Source of the DNA: Gelidibacter mesophilus DSM 14095
GTDB lineage: Bacteria; Bacteroidota; Bacteroidia; Flavobacteriales; Flavobacteriaceae
Direction: 5' to 3'
NCBI RefSeq assembly: GCF_000423005.1
Contig: NZ_AUHD01000009.1
Span: 113,427-177,426 of the forward strand
Length of the DNA stretch: 64,000 nt
Part shown: positions 38,493-47,845 of the stretch, piece by piece
Numbering within the stretch: position 1 is the stretch's first letter
How the letters are laid out: every line of letters starts with the position of its first letter
The notes under the pieces: generated by a model
Databases searched by the model: none
Told to the model about the DNA's origin: nothing
What the model saw: the letters and a program-made list of their open reading frames with translations, nothing else
Made by a program: the position numbers and the translations under genes

Positions 38493-39305
38493 CTATTCGC
38501 CACCAAAAATCGCTTTGTTATTTTCTTGAAGCACATAACCTTTCCAACTGATGAGTGTGTACTGCGTATTGGACCAATTGCCTTCATTCGTTTTTTTTAG
38601 TAGAATTCCTTTGTTTTTTGAAGGAAGAAAAACTTCTGCTTCAGAATTCTTATCGTTAAATAGTACATAGGCCGATTTGCCTTCAGTCAGTGCAGCCTCT
38701 TTTAAAGGATTCAATTTGATATTCAGAGTCGTTAATTCCAAACAGGTTTCTTTTAATTCGGAATAGGATTTTCCGTTTTCATACAAACATTGTGCTCTTC
38801 ATTGCTTACAGTCTGTCTTTGTCAGAGGCGTGGTGGATGAATAGTCTATGAAATTTACATCCTTGAACATCGTACCATTTTCATTCAATTCTCCATAACC
38901 TTCTACCAATTGGTTGTCTTTAAGCATAAAAGCAACCTGTCTAGTGCTTTCTTTACCTTCTGATTGGAACGTATAATCGGCAACAAGCTTTCCGTCGTTA
39001 AACTCACCTTTAAAAGTCCCCGTGTTTTTGTCCTTTTCGGCAAATGCGTAGGTGAGATTTCCTTCAACCGGATTGTCTGCTTTTGTGATTTCCATAGAAA
39101 CCATACTACCATTTTCATGGTACGTATAACAACCCTTCTCTAGCGTGGGTGTGATGACCACTTCTTCGACAATACTTTCTTCTGTAACCATTTTATTCAG
39201 TTTTTCTTCCTTGTTTTTACAGGTGAATAGTGTCAATGAAATAAAAGTTAGCAGCATCAATTTTATCGATACTGAAATACAATGCGAGTTTTTTGAAGGT
39301 GTCAT
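38493..39305 (-). pseudogene. Lipoprotein of unknown function interrupted by in-frame TGA at 38799
   Basis: From ATG 39305 the frame encodes a lipoprotein signal (FISLTLFTC), a MORN-like or lipocalin-like beta segment (CYTYHENGSMVSMEITKADN, GTFKGEFNDGKLVADYTFQSEG) and ends TKTDCKQ at TGA 38801-38799 (codon 169). The same frame continues RAQCLYENGKSYSELKETCLEL to TAG 38493, giving 270 residues. Cys spacing and composition on both sides suggest one protein. Otherwise the downstream part would need a TTG start at 38786. It begins 18 bases after the META gene. Confidence 0.6.
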
Positions 39306-39323
39306 AATTTTAATGTTTTAGTA

Positions 39324-40454
39324 TTAATCAATTTTTTTTAATACAGCTAAAACCCCTGAAGGATTTGAAAGCGTCAATCGGTTATTTTCAATAGAGTATG
39401 TTGTGCTACTTAGAAGCGCTTTTAAAAATTCAGATTCCTTATTTTTTTCTTCACAGAGCATTTCAGTAGTAGCCACTTTGATGAATTTAAGCAAATCTTT
39501 TTCAGAAAAAAGTGAGCCGTGCATTTGGTTACAGCCTGCAAATCCGTGGAAGGTGTTTTCAGCCGTATTCATCTCTAAAGTTGGAAATTCTTTGGCAAAA
39601 TCTGCTCTGGTTAGTGTATTACCATTTAAGGTTTCAAGTACCCAAGTATCGTGCAGTCTATAATCCGTAATATAAACGCCGCAGCCCTCAAGTTTAACCA
39701 CGTCAGTTTCGTTAGATGCATGTTTTTCTACAGTTACGGAATAGGGCAACACTTTTCCAGACATGGCATTCTTACACTCTTTTTGAATAATTTGAATGCT
39801 CATTCTTCCAGATTCTGTGTCCAGATTATAGCGTTTCACATTAGCATCTTGAGCCAATATAGGCTTGGAATGTGGTATAATTATAGAGTCAGAAGGTGTT
39901 TTAAAAACAATCTGTGTTTTACTTATCGCCACGCCCCAAAATGGTTCGGTTCCGTTGGCTTTAAAATAAATGGAAGGAGCAGCAGAGTTTTTAGATGATT
40001 TCATAGTTTCTGATGTAATGCCCTTGGTTTTTTGTGTTTTTTTGAAACGCATCATGGAAACCTCATCAATCATGAGGTTCAATTTTCCTTCGGCATCAAA
40101 ACGATATCCATTTATTTTTTTCATCATTGCTAAAAACTGAGGCTCACCCTCACCACAGTACATCATGGTGGTTGGTCCCGGATCGCCAAATGATATAGCG
40201 CTGCCATTTAGCGAATATGAGGCGGAAAAGCCGTTACAACTGCTGTTTCCGATAACTTCAGAAATAGATTTGTTAAAGACGATTTCTGGCTTTTTATCAG
40301 GAAAAAGACCTTCAAATGCAATCCTAGGTCCAGAGAGATATTCCAATTGCCAAGTGTGGTCATAAAGTTGATCACTGCTGGGTATTTTTTTTTGATTGCC
40401 ACACGACATTATGAAACCAAGTATTAGTGCCAATAAGGGCCATTTAATTTTCAT
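39324..40454 (-). CDS. META-COG3650-META lipoprotein
   Basis: A 376-residue outer-membrane or periplasmic lipoprotein (LGFIMSC, acylated Cys18). A first META/HslJ domain (about 28-140) contains SSCNGFSASYSLNGS. A middle domain, about 165-260, starts YFKANGTEPFWGVAIS as in COG3650 proteins. A second META domain (about 265-376) has LHDTWVLETLNGN and FAGCNQMHGSLF. META domains are linked to heat-shock and antibiotic tolerance (HslJ) but have no set biochemical role. It is first in a short operon with the broken lipoprotein. Confidence 0.82.
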   Translation of the reverse strand: MKIKWPLLALILGFIMSCGNQKKIPSSDQLYDHTWQLEYLSGPRIAFEGLFPDKKPEIVFNKSISEVIGNSSCNGFSASYSLNGSAISFGDPGPTTMMYCGEGEPQFLAMMKKINGYRFDAEGKLNLMIDEVSMMRFKKTQKTKGITSETMKSSKNSAAPSIYFKANGTEPFWGVAISKTQIVFKTPSDSIIIPHSKPILAQDANVKRYNLDTESGRMSIQIIQKECKNAMSGKVLPYSVTVEKHASNETDVVKLEGCGVYITDYRLHDTWVLETLNGNTLTRADFAKEFPTLEMNTAENTFHGFAGCNQMHGSLFSEKDLLKFIKVATTEMLCEEKNKESEFLKALLSSTTYSIENNRLTLSNPSGVLAVLKKID

Positions 40455-40855
40455 TTATTTCAATTTTAAGGTGATTATCATTGAGAAAATTTTGATAGGA
40501 CGATAAAGAAAAACCAGACAAAATCATTCCAAAGGCAAAGAATCGAATAAAGTTATGAAAAGATTTAACATTTAGTATTCTCAACCTTCGAATTAATTTA
40601 ATATCTAGTATTGAGAATTTAAAGATGGTTTTGGTCTTTCGGCATATTTTTTTAAACTCGGGTGGTAGCTAATAGCACTTATCGTTCAAAAGTTTACATT
40701 TATCGTACCATGACTACAGAGGGGAAATATTATAAAACTCTTGTCTTTTTAAAGAAATGGATAGTATTTTTACACGACCATTTTATTTTTAAAACGCAGA
40801 AAACACAGTAGTAAGCAAAAACTAATAAAAAATTAAAAACATTGTAAAATGTAAT
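40455..40855. other. Intergenic region between divergent META and phosphoesterase-barrel genes
   Basis: It holds ATTCTCAA (40577-40584) and TTGAGAAT (40611-40618), an 8-base inverted repeat separated by 26 bases, possibly regulatory. Promoters for both divergent genes must lie here, but no full -33/-7 pair was convincing. Confidence 0.35.
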
Positions 40856-43800
40856 ATGATAAAAACTTATAAAATAAGTGTTTGTTTAGTAATGCTCATC
40901 GCACTATTGTTTTTTAATTGTGCCACTCATAAAACTTCTATTGCAAAAACTGATGCTATAACTCTAAGGGACATAGATCCTGTTTTGAAAGTTTATATGA
41001 TCGGTGGGGTAGGGATCTCAGAAAATGATGAAGCCCCAACAGCCCTTCAATCCTTAGAAATTGAAATTAAAAATGCAACCAAATCTGATCTCCTACTTTT
41101 TTTAGGTGACAATGTCTATCCAAAGGGAATTCCTAACCAAGATGGTCCAGAAAAGGAAGCCGCAGAACAAGACTTGTCCTTACAAATTGACCTTGCAAAA
41201 AAATTTCCTGGTCGGGTCATTTTTATTCCCGGTAATCAGGATTGGTACAGTGGTGTTTCAGGATTAAAGCAACAAGAAAAATTAGTGGAAAAGGCGTTGG
41301 GGAAACACTCCTTTTTACCTGAAGATAGTTGTCCAATGAAGAAGGTTAAAATCAACGACGACACTATTTTACTTGTTTTAGACTCGCAATGGTATATCAC
41401 AAACTGGGATAGACACCCAAAAATCAATGAACATTGCAACCTAAAAACCCGTACGGATTTTTTAGATGAATTTAGAAGTGAAATCAAAAAAGCAAGGGGT
41501 AAAACGGTATTGGTGGCCATTCATCAACCTATGTTCAGCAGTGGTCCACATGGTGGTCAACATAGTCTGAGCAGTCATTTAACCCCTGTTCCTTTAGTGG
41601 GCTCTTTAAAGAATTTAATGAGAAATACCAGTGGGATTTATAATACGGATCTATCCAATGTGTTTTACAATGAATTAAAACGGAACTTGGTGGCCGCTTC
41701 CCAACAAAATAATTCGGTTATTTTTATTTCCGGACATGAGCAAAATCTGCAATATCTGGTCAAGGATAACATCCCTCAAATCATAAGTGGTTCAGGGTCT
41801 CGAACATCTGCCACCAGATTGATTAAGGGCGCTAAGTTTGCCTATCCTGACAATGGATTTGCAGTACTGAATATTTTTAAGGATGGTGCTTCCGAAGTGA
41901 AGTTCATTTCCGCTAAAGATCGGGAGGTAGTCTACCAAACCGAAGTGTTCAAATCGGATTCTAAAATAATTTCGAGTGGATTTCCTATAATCCGTCAAGA
42001 TTCAATTATGGCCTCTGTATATTCCGTAGAAGAGACTAAAAAAGGTGGTTTTTATAAATTCTTATGGGGAGAACGCTACCGAAAATATTTTAGTGAACCA
42101 GTAACTGCGAAAGTAGCGTATTTAGACACCCTAATGGGTGGACTCACACCATTGCGCAAAGGTGGCGGAACACAGTCCAAGACACTGCATTTAAAAGCAG
42201 CGGATGGCACAAGATTTGTCATGAGAGCGGTTGAAAAGAATGCCGCTCAATATATACAGTCCTTTGCATTTAAAGACCAATATGTTGAAGGTTCTTTTGA
42301 AAATACGGTTTCAGAAGCGCTTGTAAAAGATGTGTTTACGGGGTCTTATCCCTATGCTCCATTTATAGTAGCATCGCTGTCTAAAGATTTAAACATTCCG
42401 TACTTAAATTCCAATTTATACTACATTCCCAAACAAGACGCTTTAGGTAATTATAATGACGAATATGGCGATGAATTGTATGTGTTTGAAGAACATCCTT
42501 CTAAAGGCCATTTGCATTTGGCTACCGGAAATTTCACCGGAAATATTATAAGCACTACAGATGTTTTACTAAAAATTAATGAAGATGAATCTAAAATTGT
42601 TGACGAACCTTCCTATATAAAAGCACGTTTATTTGACATGGTGATTGGTGATTGGGACCGGCATCACGACCAATGGCGATGGTTGGAGTTTCAAGAAGAT
42701 AACAAAATGGTTTATAAAGCATTGCCGAGAGATCGGGACCAAGCCTTTTCGAAAATGTCCGACGGTTTTTTGCTTGGTGCTTCAATTTATTTAATTCCAG
42801 TAGCCAAATTACTGCGGAAATATGCATCGGATTTAAAAGATGTCAAAGGATTTAATATCGAACCCTTTCCTTTGGATATGGCTCTCATAGTCCAATCTAA
42901 TAAGGAGGTTTGGGATCAACAGGTTGCGGCAATTCAAAACGATCTTACTGATGCCGTTATTGACGATGCTTTTAATACAGTTCCTAAAGAGGTCCAAGGC
43001 GAAACCATAGAATCCATTAAGGAGCTGTTAAAGGGACGAAGAAGAAATTTACAGAGTATTTCTGATGCTTATTATAAGCTTATCAATGAATATGCAGTGG
43101 TTGTTGGCACCAATAAAGAAGACTATATAAAAGTTAATGGACTGGAAAATGGCGATGTAGAAGTTACTGTATTTCGAAAAAAGGGAGATTCCATTAAAGA
43201 AAGTTACCATAATAGAACCTACAGTCCGAAATTAACCAAGGAACTTTGGATTTATGGCCTGGACGATTCTGACACTTTTGAAATAACCGGAACCATTAAA
43301 AAAATGAAAATTGGTATTATAGGCGGTCAAAATAACGATGAATATATCGTTGAGGATGGTAAAAACATTAAAATTTATGATTATAAATCTCGGCCAAATA
43401 CTCTAAATGAAGTTGGTAATGCCTCTGTAAAATTACAAGATAATTATTCCGCAAATGTTTACGATTATAAAAAACTAAGAAACAATACCAACCGAATTAT
43501 TCCTTCGATGGGTCTAAATCCCGATGACGGATTAAAATTAGGTGCCACTAATGTCTATACAAGATATGGTTTTGAAAGGAATCCGTTTACCAGTCAGCAT
43601 AAAATGGACGTCGCCTATTATTTTGCAACCAGCGCCTTTGAGTTTAAGTATCAAGGTGAGTTTGCACATATTATTGGCAATTTAAATTTGAAAATCGACG
43701 CTCATTATCAGAGTTCTAATTACACCTTTAACTTTTTTGGATATGGTAACGAAACCATAAATTTGGATGATGATCTCGGTTTTGATTACAACCGGGTACG

Positions 43801-44527
43801 CATGCGCGAGTTCTTGATCAAACCATCATTTATTTATAGAGCCAACGGTGGCAGTAAATTTAGTTTAGGGGTAGGTTACGAATCTGTAAAGGTTGAAAAT
43901 ACTGAAAATAGATATGTTTCAGAAAGTCCAGAAGTACCAAGTTATATTTTTGAGAGCAATCAATATGCCAGCGTAACAACTAAATTCGAATTTAAAAATT
44001 ATGACAACAATGCCTATCCTACCTTAGGTTTTGAATCACGTCTTGAATTTGGTTATAAGATTAATCTACATCATGACAATATAGGCTATACCTACCTTAT
44101 TCCTGAATTAAGTTTTACCCATAAACTTGTATCTTCAGGAAAGTTTGTTTTAGCCACTCGGATTAAAAGCCAGATTAATTTTGGAGAGAATTTTGAGTTT
44201 TATCAGGCCGCTTCCATTGGTGGTACGGATGGATTAAGAGGGTTTAGAAACCAACGCTTTACAGGCAACCAATCCTTTTTTCAAAACACGGATATAAGAT
44301 ATAGTTTTGGGAAGTTCAGAACCAAAATCTTACCTATCCGAGTAGGAGTGTTTACAGGGTTCGATTATGGCAGGGTATGGTTAAAGGGCGAGGATACGCA
44401 TAAATGGCATAATTCTTACGGCGGCGGTTTTTTTATCTCAGGTGTTGATATAATCTCCGCCAATCTTGGTGTTTTTCATTCTATGGATGGCTTCCGTGTG
44501 GCTTTTGCGTTGGGCTTTGCTTTATAA
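40856..44527 (+). CDS. Three-module surface protein: calcineurin-like phosphoesterase, kinase-like domain, Omp85-type barrel
   Basis: A 1223-residue protein with a signal ending LFFNC (possible lipoprotein Cys22). Residues about 45-345 are a calcineurin-like metallophosphoesterase (LFLGDNVYPKG, FIPGNQDWYSG, AIHQPMF, SGHEQN). Residues about 420-760 carry kinase-like marks: GGGTQSK and a following basic MRAVEK near 435-460, IGDWD601RH with 603 His, and D626RDQAF as a DFG-like metal loop, as in HipA/Fam20-type folds. Residues about 860-1223 form a 16-strand-sized barrel (GGTDGLRGFRNQRFTGNQ is the Omp85 barrel-pore motif) ending in FALGFAL. It is apparently monocistronic. The domain order and barrel are clear; the kinase assignment is inference. 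Confidence 0.85.
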   Translation: MIKTYKISVCLVMLIALLFFNCATHKTSIAKTDAITLRDIDPVLKVYMIGGVGISENDEAPTALQSLEIEIKNATKSDLLLFLGDNVYPKGIPNQDGPEKEAAEQDLSLQIDLAKKFPGRVIFIPGNQDWYSGVSGLKQQEKLVEKALGKHSFLPEDSCPMKKVKINDDTILLVLDSQWYITNWDRHPKINEHCNLKTRTDFLDEFRSEIKKARGKTVLVAIHQPMFSSGPHGGQHSLSSHLTPVPLVGSLKNLMRNTSGIYNTDLSNVFYNELKRNLVAASQQNNSVIFISGHEQNLQYLVKDNIPQIISGSGSRTSATRLIKGAKFAYPDNGFAVLNIFKDGASEVKFISAKDREVVYQTEVFKSDSKIISSGFPIIRQDSIMASVYSVEETKKGGFYKFLWGERYRKYFSEPVTAKVAYLDTLMGGLTPLRKGGGTQSKTLHLKAADGTRFVMRAVEKNAAQYIQSFAFKDQYVEGSFENTVSEALVKDVFTGSYPYAPFIVASLSKDLNIPYLNSNLYYIPKQDALGNYNDEYGDELYVFEEHPSKGHLHLATGNFTGNIISTTDVLLKINEDESKIVDEPSYIKARLFDMVIGDWDRHHDQWRWLEFQEDNKMVYKALPRDRDQAFSKMSDGFLLGASIYLIPVAKLLRKYASDLKDVKGFNIEPFPLDMALIVQSNKEVWDQQVAAIQNDLTDAVIDDAFNTVPKEVQGETIESIKELLKGRRRNLQSISDAYYKLINEYAVVVGTNKEDYIKVNGLENGDVEVTVFRKKGDSIKESYHNRTYSPKLTKELWIYGLDDSDTFEITGTIKKMKIGIIGGQNNDEYIVEDGKNIKIYDYKSRPNTLNEVGNASVKLQDNYSANVYDYKKLRNNTNRIIPSMGLNPDDGLKLGATNVYTRYGFERNPFTSQHKMDVAYYFATSAFEFKYQGEFAHIIGNLNLKIDAHYQSSNYTFNFFGYGNETINLDDDLGFDYNRVRMREFLIKPSFIYRANGGSKFSLGVGYESVKVENTENRYVSESPEVPSYIFESNQYASVTTKFEFKNYDNNAYPTLGFESRLEFGYKINLHHDNIGYTYLIPELSFTHKLVSSGKFVLATRIKSQINFGENFEFYQAASIGGTDGLRGFRNQRFTGNQSFFQNTDIRYSFGKFRTKILPIRVGVFTGFDYGRVWLKGEDTHKWHNSYGGGFFISGVDIISANLGVFHSMDGFRVAFALGFAL

Positions 44528-44582
44528 TTCTTAGGTTTTTATAACACTTCCTAAAAAGTAACGACTTATGTTAAGCACTTTA

Positions 44583-45596
44583 TCAAGAATTATTTATGTT
44601 CGTCAATTTCCTTTCTGTTTTCGGCCAATAACAATGATTCATAAAACCATAGACCCCTAAACCAATAGTTAAAAGCCAAGCTATTAAGTTGAATATTACA
44701 GCATCAAAAAATAAGAGGATCGGAAAGATGATTATCAATGCTTTGAATCTCGCTAAGAAAGGTGTGATCAACCAAGTTGCAAAGATGATGATATGAATCT
44801 CAAATCCGATATTTAAAAACAGCGTATTTAAGAGATGGAAGATACAGGCAATAAAAAGATAGGCATACCAGATTTTACGATTGATTAATAAAAATATAAT
44901 TCCACTCAGCTCAAACAGCACCGCAGTATAATCCATTATTTCAGTCAACCACCACGGAAAATGTAAAACCATTGGTGCCAAGAGCTCGGTTCTTCCAATG
45001 GAGTAATAGGAAGCATAAAACCATGAGAGAAACCCTGACGAATAAATGTCAAAATCTACCCATACGAATGCTTTTTCAAGTCCGGCCGTGAAAAAACCAA
45101 AGACGACAAAAATGGCTAAAATCGCAATCGCCAAACTTTCTGATTTTACAATTTTATCCGGAAATAAGGCTTTTTTAGTACCGCAATTGGTAAAAGCCAT
45201 TACAAAAGGAATCGTATTCAATAGGATCCCGTGATCTATTTTGCCGAAACTATATAGGAAACCATTCTCAATTAGTGCTATGATTCCAATTAAGATGAAA
45301 GCTATTCGAGTTTTAATCCCTATAATGACACAAACGCCTAACAGTATATTTAGGTAGAACAATGAACTGAAAAATAAGACAGAAGGCCACGCGTCAAACA
45401 GATTCGTGAAATTAAGGATGTTAGGTCTAAATAATGAGTGGGGAAGTTCACTTAAAAAGCTAAGATTTTTGATTCTTCCAATAAAAATGCTACCGATTAA
45501 AATTCTAAAATAATGAAGATTATCAACCTTGGTATTTCGAATTAATCTATGGAAAATTAAACGCAGGTTTTCATTTAATATAATAAGTCTTTTCAT
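44583..45596 (-). CDS. HTTM domain membrane protein
   Basis: A 337-residue polytopic membrane protein resembling the HTTM domain (vitamin K-dependent gamma-carboxylase-like): YFRILIGSIFIGRIKNLSF, SLFYLNILLGVCVIIGIKTRIA, a loop with FSFGKIDHGILLN-type residues and TAVLFELSGIIFL. Its N-terminus overlaps the end of the preceding gene by 26 bases, showing tight coupling. The stop is TGA followed at once by in-frame TAA. The reaction, if any, is unknown in bacteria. Confidence 0.78.
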   Translation of the reverse strand: MKRLIILNENLRLIFHRLIRNTKVDNLHYFRILIGSIFIGRIKNLSFLSELPHSLFRPNILNFTNLFDAWPSVLFFSSLFYLNILLGVCVIIGIKTRIAFILIGIIALIENGFLYSFGKIDHGILLNTIPFVMAFTNCGTKKALFPDKIVKSESLAIAILAIFVVFGFFTAGLEKAFVWVDFDIYSSGFLSWFYASYYSIGRTELLAPMVLHFPWWLTEIMDYTAVLFELSGIIFLLINRKIWYAYLFIACIFHLLNTLFLNIGFEIHIIIFATWLITPFLARFKALIIIFPILLFFDAVIFNLIAWLLTIGLGVYGFMNHCYWPKTERKLTNINNS

Positions 45597-46098
45597 TGAC
45601 TAAGATTTTATTTTTAAATGAGTCCAACACTTGAATATTATAATTTCTATAGATAAATAAAGAGTCATCAAACCCTATTTTTTGCAATTTCTTTTTATAG
45701 AAAGTTTTAACATTCGGTAATTCTGAAGACACGAATCTATTGAAGTTTCTGAATGTTATAGGGAATTTAGTTATCGTAATTTCATTAGAGACGGAATCAA
45801 AGCCAAAATCACTTTGGGCAATGTGGTTGATATACCATTCTGGAATTGGCGCCAAAAAGGATTTAATCTCCACTTTTTTTAGAACGCCATTTTGTTTAGC
45901 GTAGAGTTCATAAGCTGCAAATGTTATCAATTCATCTTTATAAATCAGTCCAGCTCCTGAAGGCATAATAATAGACGGAAAAATCTCCAAATTCCGATTT
46001 TTTAACTTTATAATGAAGGGTGGGATTAAAAGAGCAAACAAGACTACGGTTAAAATCAAATACTTAAGGTTTACCCATAAAGTCTTTAAATATTCCAT
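45571..46098 (-). CDS. Hypothetical membrane-anchored partner of the HTTM protein
   Basis: A 175-residue protein from ATG 46098 (a TTG 13 codons upstream is less likely). One N-terminal helix (LKYLILTVVLFALLIPPFII) is followed by a soluble domain without a recognised family (LITFAAYELYAKQNG, VSNEITITKFPITFRNFNRF). It overlaps the HTTM gene by 26 bases, so translation is probably coupled and the two proteins may form a complex. Ends in TGA. Confidence 0.7.
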   Translation of the reverse strand: MEYLKTLWVNLKYLILTVVLFALLIPPFIIKLKNRNLEIFPSIIMPSGAGLIYKDELITFAAYELYAKQNGVLKKVEIKSFLAPIPEWYINHIAQSDFGFDSVSNEITITKFPITFRNFNRFVSSELPNVKTFYKKKLQKIGFDDSLFIYRNYNIQVLDSFKNKILVNEKTYYIK

Positions 46099-46390
46099 GA
46101 TAGCTTTTAAATAATATTTGAATGTTACACTGAGCAAGCTAATATAGGTCTAAAAGTTTTTATCAAATTAAATAGTTTTATTAAAATTCAATTGTCTACT
46201 TTTTTTTCAAATGCACCACATCGTATATGTATAAGTACTAAATTGATCAGCAGGTTTCGCAGTGTTTCTATATGTAGAGCTAAAAATGGATGTACTAAAT
46301 TTTTTAAGAGAAAAGTATAAAGTTTATTTAGGTTACTTTGCGGAAGGTAGATGTTGAAACGGAATCTTTGATTAATAATTTTGATGTAAT

Positions 46391-47179
46391 ATGATTTATA
46401 TAGTTGTTTTAGTTGTGACCTTGATATTTGGAATTCATTTTTATAGAAAATCCAAACGCCAGAGTATTCAGCCTTTTCCTTGGCATTGGCGCAAACTGTT
46501 GACGGATAATGTTCTTTATTATAGAAAGCTATCAAAAGACAGGAAGATTACTTTTGAACAGCGTATGATGGAATTTCTAAGTGAGGTTTATATAGATGGC
46601 GTCCAGATTGAATTGGAGGAATTGGACAAAATTTTAATTGCCGCAAGTGCGGTAATTCCAGTTTTTGGCTTTAATGAATGGCATTATACCAATTTAAGTG
46701 GCATTCTTTTGTATCCAGATAATTTTAACGAGGATATGCAATTTAGCGCTCAAGACGATTCACGTAATATAGGAGGCATAGTTGGCAACGGAAGGTTTGA
46801 GAAACAAATGATTCTGTCCAAGAAAGCATTATATCACGGTTTTAATAATACCACTGATAAAAACAATACTGCAATTCATGAATTTGTTCATCTTATCGAT
46901 AAGCTGGATGATAACGTAGATGGTGTGCCAGAACGCTTATTAGAACATCAATATACCATTCCTTGGTTAAATTTAATCCACAAAGAAATGGAGGCCATAA
47001 ATGACAATAAATCTGATATTCGAAAATATGGAGGTACCAACCAAGCGGAATTTTTTGCGGTAGCTTCGGAATATTTCTTTGAGCGTCCAGACCTGCTTAA
47101 AAGGAAGCATCCAGAACTTTATAAAATGTTGGTGAAGTGTTTTAATCAGGCAAGGCCTTCATTAAAAAAAAACGATTAA
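46391..47179 (+). CDS. MtfA-like zinc peptidase (M90)
   Basis: A 262-residue metallopeptidase with an N-terminal membrane helix (IYIVVLVVTLIFGIHF). The zinc motif is His163-Glu-Phe-Val-His167 (AIHEFVHLIDKLDDNVDGVPE) and a distal glutamate lies in NQAEFFAVASEYFFERPDLL near 218-236, as in MtfA, the E. coli peptidase controlling the Mlc repressor. The pattern WHYTNLSGILLYPDNF is also typical. Its natural substrate here is unknown. Confidence 0.9.
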   Translation: MIYIVVLVVTLIFGIHFYRKSKRQSIQPFPWHWRKLLTDNVLYYRKLSKDRKITFEQRMMEFLSEVYIDGVQIELEELDKILIAASAVIPVFGFNEWHYTNLSGILLYPDNFNEDMQFSAQDDSRNIGGIVGNGRFEKQMILSKKALYHGFNNTTDKNNTAIHEFVHLIDKLDDNVDGVPERLLEHQYTIPWLNLIHKEMEAINDNKSDIRKYGGTNQAEFFAVASEYFFERPDLLKRKHPELYKMLVKCFNQARPSLKKND

Positions 47180-47338
47180 TAAATGTTTTAAGTTCCAGTT
47201 GCGTAAAAAACAGCTATGGAATAGAAGCGTTAAACGGGATTTCCATAAAATTATGAAAACATTGATAAAACTATTGTGGGTTTTTAGTCTGAATAACTAT
47301 ATTTTCGCTTTTTTAAAATAAATTTAAATTCAAATCTT

Positions 47339-47515
47339 ATGAAAGAACTTATTGAGAACATGCAGAGCACTTACGAATCGTTTGAAAGTGACGCTAAATT
47401 ACAGTCAGAAAGCGGAAATAAATCAGCAGGTACAAGAGCGAGAAAATCGTCATTGGCCTTAGAGAAATTGTTAAAAGAATTCCGTAAGGTTTCTATTGCG
47501 GAATCAAAGAAATAA
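47339..47515 (+). CDS. Histone H1-like protein
   Basis: A 58-residue small, charged protein: an N-terminal helix KELIENMQSTYESF, then GNKSAGTRARKSSLALEKLL and KEFRKVSIAESKK. This matches the Bacteroidota histone H1-like (Hc1-type) family, in which GTRARK and a short helix pair are invariant. A DNA-binding/nucleoid role is expected. It was found by direct reading and is followed by a terminator. Confidence 0.82.
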   Translation: MKELIENMQSTYESFESDAKLQSESGNKSAGTRARKSSLALEKLLKEFRKVSIAESKK

Positions 47516-47578
47516 TTATGTAGAAGCCTTACAAACTTCTATTCAAAACAATTAGAATGTAATGCTTCTTATGAGAAT

Positions 47579-47612
47579 GAAAACCCTTCAATTTTGAAGG
47601 GGTTTTCTTGTT
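47579..47612 (+). terminator. Terminator after the H1-like gene
   Basis: AAAACCCTTCA pairs with TGAAGGGGTTTT around ATTT, ending in TTTTCTTG. It lies 64 bases past the stop. Confidence 0.85.
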
Positions 47613-47845
47613 GTATTTTAAAATGTAAAGAAAAAGAGGTTCTCAAATTGGGGTTCAGATCCGCGTGTCATACGTAAATAAAACGGGTCTTGATCATGGT
47701 GTTAGTTGAAACATGAAAGATGCTCACACGGTTGGAGTTATTGTGACAAATGATGGTTGTAAAAACTAGGACGTGCTAGCGTGAGCTGTGGACAAATGAA
47801 GATTTATGCATTGCAAATGAATGCAAGCGAGAAATCTATTATTCT
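47613..47845. other. Gap between H1-like gene and barrel gene
   Basis: No convincing frame, repeat or promoter was seen; sequence composition is ordinary. Confidence 0.35.

Noticed and set aside
46188..46535. 115-residue minus-strand frame
   Set aside because: It is antisense to the start of the MtfA-like gene and lacks a family or conserved pattern.
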